From a bacterium (GTDB lineage: Bacteria; Electryoneota; Electryoneia; Electryoneales; Electryoneaceae): a stretch of DNA of 64,000 nucleotides. The DNA lies in contig JAHLLB010000024.1 in NCBI GenBank assembly GCA_020444425.1, positions 1 to 64,000 on the forward strand. The letters are read 5' to 3'. A model generated the notes under the pieces. It was not told the origin of the DNA. It did no database searches and saw only the letters and a list, made by a program, of their open reading frames with translations. Shown one piece after another: positions 27,146-34,556 of this stretch (the first letter of the stretch is position 1; each line of letters begins with the position of its first letter). Both the position numbers and the translations under genes were made by a program.

Positions 27146-27589
27146 ATGAGTGAGACGACATTCACGACCGATCCGTCCAAGGACAACCGGATCGGATTTT
27201 TCAAGCGTCTGCTGGGCAAATGCCTGACCGAGGTGCCGCGCAACGATGAGTGCTGGTCGTTCGCGGACGGCAACCTGACCATCGACCTGGGCAAGGCGGG
27301 CGAGCTGGCGCGTCCCGGGCAGGCGTTACGGTTCGAAGCGGAAACCTTGCCGCATCGTGTGCTGGTGGTGCATGGCGACGACGGCGAATACCACGCGTTC
27401 AAGAACGAGTGCACGCACGGCAAGCGGCAGCTCGATCCGGTACCCGGCGCGGGCACGGTTCAGTGTTGCAGCCTCGGAAAATCAACGTTCGAGTATTCAG
27501 GTGAATTTGTGCGTGGCTCAGCGAAGGACAACCTGACGGTTTATCCAGTCACGGTGGCTGAGAAAACGCTTACGGTGCAGCTGGGGTAA
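27146..27589 (+). CDS. Rieske-like protein with altered cluster motif
   Basis: 147 residues. There is no signal peptide. The fold pattern of a small Rieske ferredoxin is clear (YHAFKNECTHGKRQLDPVPG ... STFEYSGEFVRG). The first motif is intact (C89-T-H91), but the second reads VQCCSLGKSTF where C-P-x-H is expected: C107 and C108 are present and the His ligand is replaced. The start at 27146 was chosen because family similarity begins soon after; an ATG-like start 15 bases earlier is possible. It stands alone between two palindrome clusters, downstream of hyp. It may bind a different cluster or none. Confidence 0.65.
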   Translation: MSETTFTTDPSKDNRIGFFKRLLGKCLTEVPRNDECWSFADGNLTIDLGKAGELARPGQALRFEAETLPHRVLVVHGDDGEYHAFKNECTHGKRQLDPVPGAGTVQCCSLGKSTFEYSGEFVRGSAKDNLTVYPVTVAEKTLTVQLG

Positions 27590-27602
27590 ACCACAGAGAA
27601 AC

Positions 27603-27678
27603 GGCGATACTCTTCGCATCTGGCGACATTCCTCGCAGGCGGTGACACTCTCCACAAATAGCGATACTATTCGCAGAT
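27603..27678. repeat. 19-bp tandem repeat, four units
   Basis: Four imperfect 19-base units starting GGCGATACTCTTCGCATCT, GGCGACATTCCTCGCAGGC, GGTGACACTCTCCACAAAT and AGCGATACTATTCGCAGAT. Most hold a small inverted repeat (GCGA..TCGC). They start shortly after the Rieske-like stop codon. Confidence 0.75.
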
Positions 27679-27871
27679 CATGCCCTCGGGCTTTAGCCCG
27701 GGATGATCAGGACCGGAAGCCACCACAGACACCACGACCTCGGACTTCAGTCCGGGTATTGAGCATCTGCTGTATCGTTCACTGGTTCACTATGCCCGGG
27801 CTGAAGCCCGAGGGCATGGGTACGTTGGGTGATCCAAACGATGGGAATCCCGGGCTAAAGCCCGAGGGCAA
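27679..27871. repeat. Second cluster of family A palindromes
   Basis: Three CCCGGGCT-type palindromes (27679-27705, 27792-27817, 27848-27870) and one CGGACTTCAGTCCGGG type (about 27742-27757). The order of a stretch copies that at 26809, including GGATGATCAGG and the CACCACAGACACCACGACC spacer, so the two clusters are partial duplicates. Confidence 0.85.
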
Positions 27872-27936
27872 GAGGACAGGTATCAATCTGAATGCGGATA
27901 ATCCCCAGATTTAATCCGCAATTCAGGATCAGCTTG

Positions 27937-28671
27937 TCACTCCTCCGGATGGCAGCAATCCATGGTCACCTTGCCACTCGCCTGGTCCTTCTGGATCTTC
28001 GGGCTGATGTAGGGAATGCCGAGGTTCATCCCTCTGAGAATCAGCAGCACGGCGACGCTGGCGATGGCAATGGTGGTCAGTTTGCGGTAGGAAATGCGGA
28101 ATTTGTTGAGGATCGCCATGCCGGCATAGCTGGTAACCAGCAGCGCCGGAATAGTTCCGAGTCCAAACCATGCCATGTACGCGACCGACTGTTCCATCGA
28201 TCCCATCGCGCTGGCGGCAGCGGCGGCGGTGTAGACCAGTCCGCACGGCAGGAAGCCGTTAAGGATGCCGATCACCAGTTGTGTCGGGGCGGAAGTCGAT
28301 TGCGGCAGTTTCGCCCAGATCTTGCGGATCCACGTGGTCGGCCCGGTGGTCAATTGTTGCGGCAGGATCTTGTTGATCCATTTCGCGGGCAGCAGCACAC
28401 CAATGAGCAGGATTGCGCCGATGGCGATGGAGACCCAGCGTTGATAGCCCGCCATGCGGAAGCCTTCCGCGAGTACGCCGACGAACACCCCGAGCAGCAT
28501 GTAGGTGAGGGTACGGCCGATGTTGTACGCAAGCCGTGAGGTCAACCCGCGCCAGCTCTTGCCCTGTTTGCGGGAAAGCGCGACCACGATCGGACCGCAC
28601 ATGCCGATGCAGTGCAGCCCGCCGAGAAACCCGAGCGGAAAGGCGGTGGCGATGACGTAGGTCTCAAACAT
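27937..28671 (-). CDS. TauE/SafE (DsbD_2-type) membrane protein of cco locus
   Basis: 244 residues with six or seven helices. The N-terminal hallmark is GFLGGLHCIGMCGPIVVALS, and the second half has GFLPCGLVYTAAAAA. The family (sulfite exporter TauE/SafE, DsbD_2-like transmembrane part) is regularly the last gene of cbb3 oxidase clusters. The paired HCxGMCGP and LPCG motifs suggest metal (copper) or thiol transport; no substrate can be read from the sequence. It starts 33 bases after ccoH. The C-terminus is short and charged with Cys-Cys-His (DCCHPEE). Confidence 0.82.
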   Translation of the reverse strand: MFETYVIATAFPLGFLGGLHCIGMCGPIVVALSRKQGKSWRGLTSRLAYNIGRTLTYMLLGVFVGVLAEGFRMAGYQRWVSIAIGAILLIGVLLPAKWINKILPQQLTTGPTTWIRKIWAKLPQSTSAPTQLVIGILNGFLPCGLVYTAAAAASAMGSMEQSVAYMAWFGLGTIPALLVTSYAGMAILNKFRISYRKLTTIAIASVAVLLILRGMNLGIPYISPKIQKDQASGKVTMDCCHPEE

Positions 28672-28704
28672 GGCGCATCCATCCAGCTTCGGTGATGGGG
28701 GGCA

Positions 28705-29184
28705 TCACGGAAGAAACAGTATGGCTTCCTGGTAGTAGTCTTCGTTGTTAACAGTCCAGCTGATCTTCGCCTTCCAGTTGCCGCGCTGCAGGTCGCGCAG
28801 GTCGACAATCTGTTCGCCGGACGCATCAAACTCGAGCGTATAGCTACGGTCCATGGACGCATCCGACGGGCGATACAGCACCACCTGACCCCCGAATCCG
28901 GCGGACGGGCTGAGGTCGCCTGGAAACAGGAAGGTCAGTGTGCGTTTGCCGGCGTCCAGCTTCCACGCGAGCGTGCTGTCCTGCTGCGAGCGTTCGAGCT
29001 CGTCGATGCGGGAATCGTACTCCAGCCCGCGTTCGTAGTAGCGATCTTCGACCAGGTCTCGGCTCTGCAGTGACGCAAAGATGATGAAACCGACCAGGCT
29101 GATCACGAACACGACCAGCACCAGGGCGATACCGATCGCCCACGGTTCGCCGGATTTTTTCGTTAACTCTTGCGTTTCTGGCAT
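28705..29184 (-). CDS. ccoH: cbb3 oxidase assembly protein CcoH/FixH
   Basis: 159 residues. One N-terminal membrane helix (IGIALVLVVFVISLVGFIIF) is followed by a periplasmic domain with EDRYYERGLEYDSRI, typical of FixH. It is needed for stable assembly of cbb3 oxidase with CcoG, CcoI and CcoS. It sits between ccoG and the TauE/SafE-like gene; the gap to ccoG is 250 bases and filled with repeats. Confidence 0.85.
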   Translation of the reverse strand: MPETQELTKKSGEPWAIGIALVLVVFVISLVGFIIFASLQSRDLVEDRYYERGLEYDSRIDELERSQQDSTLAWKLDAGKRTLTFLFPGDLSPSAGFGGQVVLYRPSDASMDRSYTLEFDASGEQIVDLRDLQRGNWKAKISWTVNNEDYYQEAILFLP

Positions 29185-29229
29185 CAGTGGCTTCTTTTGC
29201 GTCTGTTGAATCCGCGAGAACCGGTATCA

Positions 29230-29252
29230 CCCGGGTCACAAGATGACCCGGG
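29230..29252. repeat. Palindrome CCCGGGTCA..TGACCCGGG (family A variant)
   Basis: A 9-bp perfect stem with a CAAGA loop, in the gap between ccoG and ccoH. Confidence 0.7.
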
Positions 29253-29266
29253 CCACCCTTCGGATC

Positions 29267-29295
29267 AGCCCTGCTGGCGGAGCCATCAGGGGCAC
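29267..29295. repeat. CCCTGCTGGC..GCCATCAGGGG palindrome, copy 1
   Basis: Imperfect hairpin with a near-identical second copy at 38411-38439; both are followed by GCAC. Confidence 0.7.
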
Positions 29296-29330
29296 ATGCT
29301 CACGGGCACATATCTGATCTTGCTCGATCC

Positions 29331-29430
29331 GATGTTACTGTCTTTTCCTGTCTTTTACTGTCTTTTCCTGTCTTTTCCTGTCTTTTCCTGTCTTTTACTG
29401 TCTTTTCCTGTCTTTTCCTGTCCTTTACTT
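29331..29430. repeat. 10-bp tandem array after ccoG stop
   Basis: About nine units of TGTCTTTTCC or TGTCTTTTAC. In ccoG sense this is a purine-rich array (AGGAAAAGAC). It begins 5 bases after the ccoG stop codon. Confidence 0.85.
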
Positions 29431-29434
29431 CCTT

Positions 29435-30883
29435 TCAAGGCGCTGCCGGTCCCATGAAGTTCGTTTTGACGGTCTCGAGCACTCCGTCGTCATTGCTGAT
29501 CTCGATCCGGATCGGTGTCTTCAGCGGATCGAGGATATCGCGCGGCAGCGTGACAAAGAACGCCTGCTCGAGAATGCCCTCGGCGTCGATGCGTAGATCG
29601 GTGCCGACGATCTGAATCTTGCCGCTCGCCGGTTCAACAAGCTTCAGGTGCAGTGGCATCGGCTCGTACGTTTTGTTGACCACTTTCAGGTTGTACAGGT
29701 TCTGGATCGTCGCGCCGTCATCCACTTCCTGGAACAGCTGGCCGGGGGTGCGCAGGATGGTGGTTTCGACGTCGCTGCGCAGCACCAGCATGGTGACAAA
29801 CACGCTGATCAGGATCGCGAAAATGACCAGGTAGCCGATCACGCGCGGGGTGAAGCGGAACCTGGTGCCATTCTTGACCATGTTGTACGATGCGTACCGG
29901 ATCAGGCCGCGCGGCCGGTTGTACTTGTCCATGACCGTGTCGCAGGCGTCCATGCAGGCGGTGCAGTTGATGCATTCGAGCTGGATGCCGTTCCGGATGT
30001 CGATCCCGGTCGGGCACACTTTGACGCAGGAGAAGCAGTCAACACAATCGCCCGAGAGTTGTGTTTTCTTCGCCTTGTTCGCCGGCATGCGCTCTTCGCC
30101 ACGGTTGAAATCGTAGGTCACCGCGACGCTGTCATTGTCGAGCAGTACGCCCTGCAGCCGTGCGTACGGGCACAGTAGCGTACACGCCTGCTCCCGGAAC
30201 CACGCGAAAATGAAGTAGAACAGGCCGGTGAAGCTGAGCACGCCGATGAAGGCGCCCATGTGGTCGCCGGGGCTGCCGCTGATGCGTTCAAGGAAGCCGT
30301 CGGTCCCGACGAAGTAGGCCATGAAGGTGTTGGCGACGGCGAACGCGACGACAAAGAAGGTCAACCACTTGCCACCCTTGCGCCACAGTTTGTCGAAATC
30401 CCATGGCTTGGACTTAAGGCGGCGCTGCTTGGACGGCCCCCCCTCGAACAAATATTCGATCTTGCGGAACACCATCTCCATGAAGATCGTCTGCGGGCAG
30501 GCCCAGCCGCACCACAGACGTCCCCAGATGACGGTGAACAGCAGCAGGAAGACGACCAACGAGATGAATGCGATGACGAAATAGATCGCGTCCTGCGGCC
30601 AGAACGGGACGCCGAGAATGGAGAACCGGCGGTCGAGGATGTTGACCAGCAGCAGCGGGTGACCGTTAATCTTGATCCACGGCGCGGAGAAGAACAGGAC
30701 GACGAGAAACGCGGCGACCCACGCCCGGGCACGGTGATAGCGACCCGCCGGTTTCTTCGGGTACACCCATTTCCGTTGGCCCTGCGCGTCCACCGTGGCG
30801 ATGCGTTGCCGGAACGCTTCCCCGGCACCGTGCACCTCATCGCGGGATTCGTTGTCGTTCTGGTCGGTCACGATGTTGATCAT
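29435..30883 (-). CDS. ccoG: cbb3 oxidase accessory polyferredoxin CcoG
   Basis: 482 residues from the ATG at 30883, which has GAGGA upstream; the frame extends 57 bases further without family similarity. It has five membrane helices, the LWCGWACPQTIFMEM segment, and two ferredoxin motifs (CVDCFSCVKVCPTGID and CINCTACMDACDTVMDK). The C-terminal periplasmic Ig-like part is typical. CcoG reduces copper during cbb3 assembly. A 420-base repeat-filled gap separates it from ccoP, so it may have its own promoter. Confidence 0.93.
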   Translation of the reverse strand: MINIVTDQNDNESRDEVHGAGEAFRQRIATVDAQGQRKWVYPKKPAGRYHRARAWVAAFLVVLFFSAPWIKINGHPLLLVNILDRRFSILGVPFWPQDAIYFVIAFISLVVFLLLFTVIWGRLWCGWACPQTIFMEMVFRKIEYLFEGGPSKQRRLKSKPWDFDKLWRKGGKWLTFFVVAFAVANTFMAYFVGTDGFLERISGSPGDHMGAFIGVLSFTGLFYFIFAWFREQACTLLCPYARLQGVLLDNDSVAVTYDFNRGEERMPANKAKKTQLSGDCVDCFSCVKVCPTGIDIRNGIQLECINCTACMDACDTVMDKYNRPRGLIRYASYNMVKNGTRFRFTPRVIGYLVIFAILISVFVTMLVLRSDVETTILRTPGQLFQEVDDGATIQNLYNLKVVNKTYEPMPLHLKLVEPASGKIQIVGTDLRIDAEGILEQAFFVTLPRDILDPLKTPIRIEISNDDGVLETVKTNFMGPAAP

Positions 30884-30989
30884 CGATTCCTCGGTCCTTG
30901 CTGGGTGGCCAGGGAGGTTGTCGGACTCACGGCTGGCCAAAACAGTGGTACAACCTGTGTGAAAGCTGGCACATGACAGAGGACAGCGA

Positions 30990-31073
30990 ACAGTCCACAG
31001 TCTAAAGGCTACAGGCTACAGGCTATAGGCTACAGGCTACAGACTACAGTCCTGAGTGGTCAGTGGTCAGTTG
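30990..31073. repeat. Heptamer tandem array, 12 units, before ccoG
   Basis: Units ACAGTCC, ACAGTCT, AAAGGCT, ACAGGCT and so on, sliding into TCAGTGG. It lies in the gap between ccoP and ccoG. Confidence 0.8.
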
Positions 31074-31079
31074 GAGGGT

Positions 31080-31197
31080 GTCATCCTGAACGCAGTGAAG
31101 GATCTGGTTTCCAGTTTATCCGCAGGTTCCTCGATGTGGAACTGTTGCGGTAACTTCGGTCAGATTCTTCACTTCTCTTCGTTCCGTTCAGAATGAC
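31080..31197. repeat. Foldback element family B, copy 4
   Basis: GTCATCCTGAACGCAGTG ... CGTTCCGTTCAGAATGAC, 118 bp, 3' of ccoP. A small CCCGGCAG..CTGCCGGG palindrome lies between it and the ccoP stop (about 31277-31299). Confidence 0.85.
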
Positions 31198-31304
31198 ATT
31201 CAACACCCACTCTGTTTCCCCTGTCATCCGTGACCACCTCCGCGTCCGCAAGTCTTTTGACACGGGCACATCTTTCCCCGGCAGAAATGGCTGCCGGGCT
31301 ACAA

Positions 31305-31988
31305 TTAATCTGCTGCGGCGTACAGATCGCCCTGCGGTGCCTTGCCGTTCGGCGGATCGGTACCGCGCAACGTTTCGACGTAGCTCGCGACCTGAATGAT
31401 CTGTTCCGGGCTCAAGCTGCGTTCCCACGCGATCATCCCGTTGATCGGGACGCCTTTTTTGATCGTGTGCACGACATCCGCGAACCGGCCACCGTTAATC
31501 CAGTACTCGTCGGTCAGGTTCGGGCCGATACCGCCCTCGCCAACGCGTCCGTGACAGGAGAAGCAATACTGGTCGTAAATACCTTTCCCCGCCGCGATTT
31601 CGGCGTTCGCGGTGAGCATCACGACAGTTGTATCCACCGGTTCCTGCTCGACTTCCGCGACCAGCGACTGCCCGCTGAACAAACTCGCCTGGGTCACTTC
31701 CGGGTACGGGTTGTGCCAGACGGTGTGCGCGGGTTTGAACACATAGTCCATCAAGCTCGGGCCCTGGTCTTCCGGCAGCCGGGTGTAGGCGGCGTCCACC
31801 TGCTTCTTGTACTTGACGGTGGACGAATCCCCAAAGCCAGTGACGTGGTACCAGAGCAGGTAAACGAAAGCAAACACAATGGTGATGTAGAACAGGTTTA
31901 CCCACCAGCGCGGCATGTCGTTATCGTATTCCTGGATGCCGTCAAAATCGTGGTCGAACAGTTCATCCATTTGCTTCTTCTTCGGCAT
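31305..31988 (-). CDS. ccoP: cbb3 oxidase subunit III, mono-haem CcoP
   Basis: 227 residues from the ATG at 31988, 4 bases after ccoQ. The N-terminal FixP_N segment DNDMPRWWVNLFYITIVFAF is a membrane anchor. One cytochrome c domain follows with CFSCH and axial Met in PINGMIAW. Standard CcoP has two haem motifs in about 300 residues; here only one is present. It passes electrons to CcoNO. Confidence 0.9.
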   Translation of the reverse strand: MPKKKQMDELFDHDFDGIQEYDNDMPRWWVNLFYITIVFAFVYLLWYHVTGFGDSSTVKYKKQVDAAYTRLPEDQGPSLMDYVFKPAHTVWHNPYPEVTQASLFSGQSLVAEVEQEPVDTTVVMLTANAEIAAGKGIYDQYCFSCHGRVGEGGIGPNLTDEYWINGGRFADVVHTIKKGVPINGMIAWERSLSPEQIIQVASYVETLRGTDPPNGKAPQGDLYAAAD

Positions 31989-31992
31989 GGAT

Positions 31993-32184
31993 TCAGTCCT
32001 CCCGGTCAGCGTTGGCGGCGTCGTCAGCATCGAGGGGCATCGAGCTCATCTCCTCGAGATAGGTTTTGTCCATCCGGATCATCTGCCAGATAGCGGCGAC
32101 GAACACGGTGAAGAAGATCACCACGGACACCGTGGGATAGGCGCCGAGGCCGATGGTAAACGGTTGCAGCAGTTCGCTTAGCAT
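31993..32184 (-). CDS. ccoQ: cbb3 oxidase small subunit CcoQ
   Basis: 63 residues: one membrane helix (TVSVVIFFTVFVAAIWQMI) and an acidic tail. ATG with TAGGAGGAGG upstream. Identified mainly by size, topology and its place between ccoNO and ccoP; CcoQ stabilises the complex. Confidence 0.8.
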   Translation of the reverse strand: MLSELLQPFTIGLGAYPTVSVVIFFTVFVAAIWQMIRMDKTYLEEMSSMPLDADDAANADRED

Positions 32185-32197
32185 GGGGGGCCTCCTC

Positions 32198-34366
32198 CTA
32201 TGGTTGCACCGTGGCGGGTTTGATGTCCGTGCCCAGGCGTTGCAGGTACGCGATCAGTGCGATGATCTCACGGTCCGCCGCGACCTCGACACCCTGGTTT
32301 TCCAGGTTCTGCGCGATTTCCCAGGCCTGCGTTTCCAGCACCGTCTCGGCTTCATCCTCGAAACCTTCCGGGTACGGCACGCCGACCCTGCGCAGGGCGA
32401 CGATCTTGTCGCCGATGTTCATGTACTGAAGCTCATCGGTAATCAGCCACGGGAACGGCGGCATCAACGACCCGGGCGACATGGATGTTGGCTCGAGCAT
32501 GTGGTTGTAATGCCACGCGTCCGGATACTTCCCGCCGACGCGATGCAGGTCCGGGCCGGTACGTTTCGAACCCCACAGGAACGGATGATCGTAAACGAAT
32601 TCACCGGACTTGGAATACTCGCCGTAGCGTTCGGTTTCCGACCGGAACGGGCGCACCAGCTGCGAGTGGCAGGATACGCACCCTTCGCGGATGTAGATGT
32701 CGCGTCCCGCGACTTCCAGCGGCGTGTAAGGCTTGACGGTACTGATGCTGGGCACGTTGGATTGGATGACGAACATCGGCACCATTTCCAGGAGTCCGCC
32801 AATCACCACGGCGATGAAGGAGAGCAGCAGGAACCGCATCGGCCGCTTTTCGATCCAGCGGTGGTAGTATTCCTTTTCCGCGTGCGGTTTTTCCGGGGTC
32901 AACGGCGCAGCCTGCGCCTCTTCGTTGGCAACGAACGACCCCTGCTTCGCGGTCATGATCAGGTTGAACGCCATCACGAACATGCCGATGAAGAACATGC
33001 CGCCGCCGACAGCGCGGGTGACATACATCGGCACAATCTGCAGCACGGTTTCGAGGAAGTTCGGATACTGCAGGAACCCGTCCGCAGTGAACTGCTTCCA
33101 CATCAGCGACTGGGTGATGCCGGCGACGTACATCGGGATCACGTAGATCAGGATGCCGAGCGTGCCGATCCAGAAGTGGAAGTTGGCAAGCGGACGTGAC
33201 CACAGCTTCGTCTTCCACATGTTCGGAATCAGCCAGTAGAGGATGCCGAAGGTGAGGAAGCCATTCCAGCCGAGCGCGCCGACGTGTACGTGCGCGATGG
33301 TCCAGTCGGTGAAGTGGCTGAGCGCGTTGACGGATTTCAGCGACAGCATCGGACCTTCGAGCGTCGCCATGCCGTACGCGGTAACCGCGACGACCATAAA
33401 CTTCAGCACCGGATCCTCACGGACCTTGTCCCACGCTCCGCGCAGGGTCAGCAGCCCGTTCAACATCCCGCCCCAGCTTGGCGCAATCAGCATGATGCTG
33501 AAGACGGTTCCGAGGCTCTGCGCCCAGTCCGGCAGGGAGGAATACAGCAAGTGGTGCGGACCGGCCCAGATGTAGATGAAAATCAGCGCCCAGAAGTGGA
33601 TGATCGAGAGACGGTAGCTGTACACCGGCCGGTTCGCCGCCTTGGGCAGATAGTAGTACATCAGCCCGAGGTACGGCGTGGTGAGGAAGAACGCGACGGC
33701 ATTATGGCCGTACCACCACTGCACGAGGGCGTCCTGCACACCGGCGTAGAGCGAATAGCTCTTGATGAAGTCCACCGGGATTTCGAAGCTGTTCACAATG
33801 TGCAGCATCGCAACAGTCACCCAGGTCGCGATGTAGAACCAGATCGCGACGTAGAGGTGGCGTTCCCGCCGGTTGAGAATCGTCCACAGCATGTTGATGC
33901 CGAAGATGACCCAGACCACCGCGATGGCGATGTCGATCGGCCATTCGAGCTCGGCATATTCCTTGGACGTGGTAATGCCCAGCGGCAACGTGACCGCGGC
34001 TGAGACAATGATCAGCTGCCAGCCCCAGAAATGCAGGCGGCTGAGCAGACGTGACGCCATCGGCGTTTTCAGCAATCGCGGCAGGGAATGGTAAATTCCC
34101 ATGAAAATGGCGTTGCCGACGAATGCGAAGATGACGGCGTTGGTGTGCAACGGACGGATACGTCCGAACGTGGTATACGCCGTGCCCAGGTTCAGCTCGG
34201 GGATGAACAGCTGCAGTGCAGCCAACAACCCGACCAGCATGCCGACGACGCCGAAGACACTGCTGGCGATCGCGAACATCTTGACGATCTGGTTGTCGTA
34301 GTAGAACGTCTCGAGCTTCGCGGTGTTCAGGGCTCCCTGGGGTATGGAATCACCGCTATGGGACAT
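32198..34366 (-). CDS. ccoNO: Fused cbb3 oxidase catalytic and mono-haem subunits CcoNO
   Basis: 722 residues. Residues about 20-480 are CcoN (twelve helices; RIRPLHTNAVIFAF, WWYGHNAVAFFLTTPYLG with copper-B His, and GPHHLLYSS). After a short cytoplasmic linker rich in Glu and Lys, residues about 520-715 are CcoO: an anchor helix, CVSCHSQLVRPF with the single haem c, and TSMSPGSLMPPFPWL with its Met. Such fusions are known in Bacteroidetes and relatives. It is the O2-reducing, proton-pumping core with high O2 affinity. Start overlaps ccoS by 11 bases; AGGGAGG upstream. Confidence 0.95.
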   Translation of the reverse strand: MSHSGDSIPQGALNTAKLETFYYDNQIVKMFAIASSVFGVVGMLVGLLAALQLFIPELNLGTAYTTFGRIRPLHTNAVIFAFVGNAIFMGIYHSLPRLLKTPMASRLLSRLHFWGWQLIIVSAAVTLPLGITTSKEYAELEWPIDIAIAVVWVIFGINMLWTILNRRERHLYVAIWFYIATWVTVAMLHIVNSFEIPVDFIKSYSLYAGVQDALVQWWYGHNAVAFFLTTPYLGLMYYYLPKAANRPVYSYRLSIIHFWALIFIYIWAGPHHLLYSSLPDWAQSLGTVFSIMLIAPSWGGMLNGLLTLRGAWDKVREDPVLKFMVVAVTAYGMATLEGPMLSLKSVNALSHFTDWTIAHVHVGALGWNGFLTFGILYWLIPNMWKTKLWSRPLANFHFWIGTLGILIYVIPMYVAGITQSLMWKQFTADGFLQYPNFLETVLQIVPMYVTRAVGGGMFFIGMFVMAFNLIMTAKQGSFVANEEAQAAPLTPEKPHAEKEYYHRWIEKRPMRFLLLSFIAVVIGGLLEMVPMFVIQSNVPSISTVKPYTPLEVAGRDIYIREGCVSCHSQLVRPFRSETERYGEYSKSGEFVYDHPFLWGSKRTGPDLHRVGGKYPDAWHYNHMLEPTSMSPGSLMPPFPWLITDELQYMNIGDKIVALRRVGVPYPEGFEDEAETVLETQAWEIAQNLENQGVEVAADREIIALIAYLQRLGTDIKPATVQP

Positions 34367-34556
34367 CGTTATCCTCCCTGGATAGATGCTTCCCGGTATC
34401 CTTGGAATTTTTCTTTTTCATGTCGTCCAGAATGATGCGCCAGCCCGGTGTCACCGGATCGTCATATTGACCGGAGTTAACGGCCCATATGAAGAGTCCG
34501 AGGAACACCAGCGCGACCACCAGCCCCGCGCCCAGCAGCACCAGAATCACACTCAT
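34356..34556 (-). CDS. ccoS: cbb3 oxidase assembly protein CcoS
   Basis: 66 residues: one helix (VILVLLGAGLVVALVFLGLFIWAV), then SGQYDDPVTPGWRIILDD, the CcoS signature. It is needed to insert haem and copper into CcoN. It overlaps ccoI by ATGA and the ccoNO start by 11 bases. Confidence 0.92.
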   Translation of the reverse strand: MSVILVLLGAGLVVALVFLGLFIWAVNSGQYDDPVTPGWRIILDDMKKKNSKDTGKHLSREDNDVP

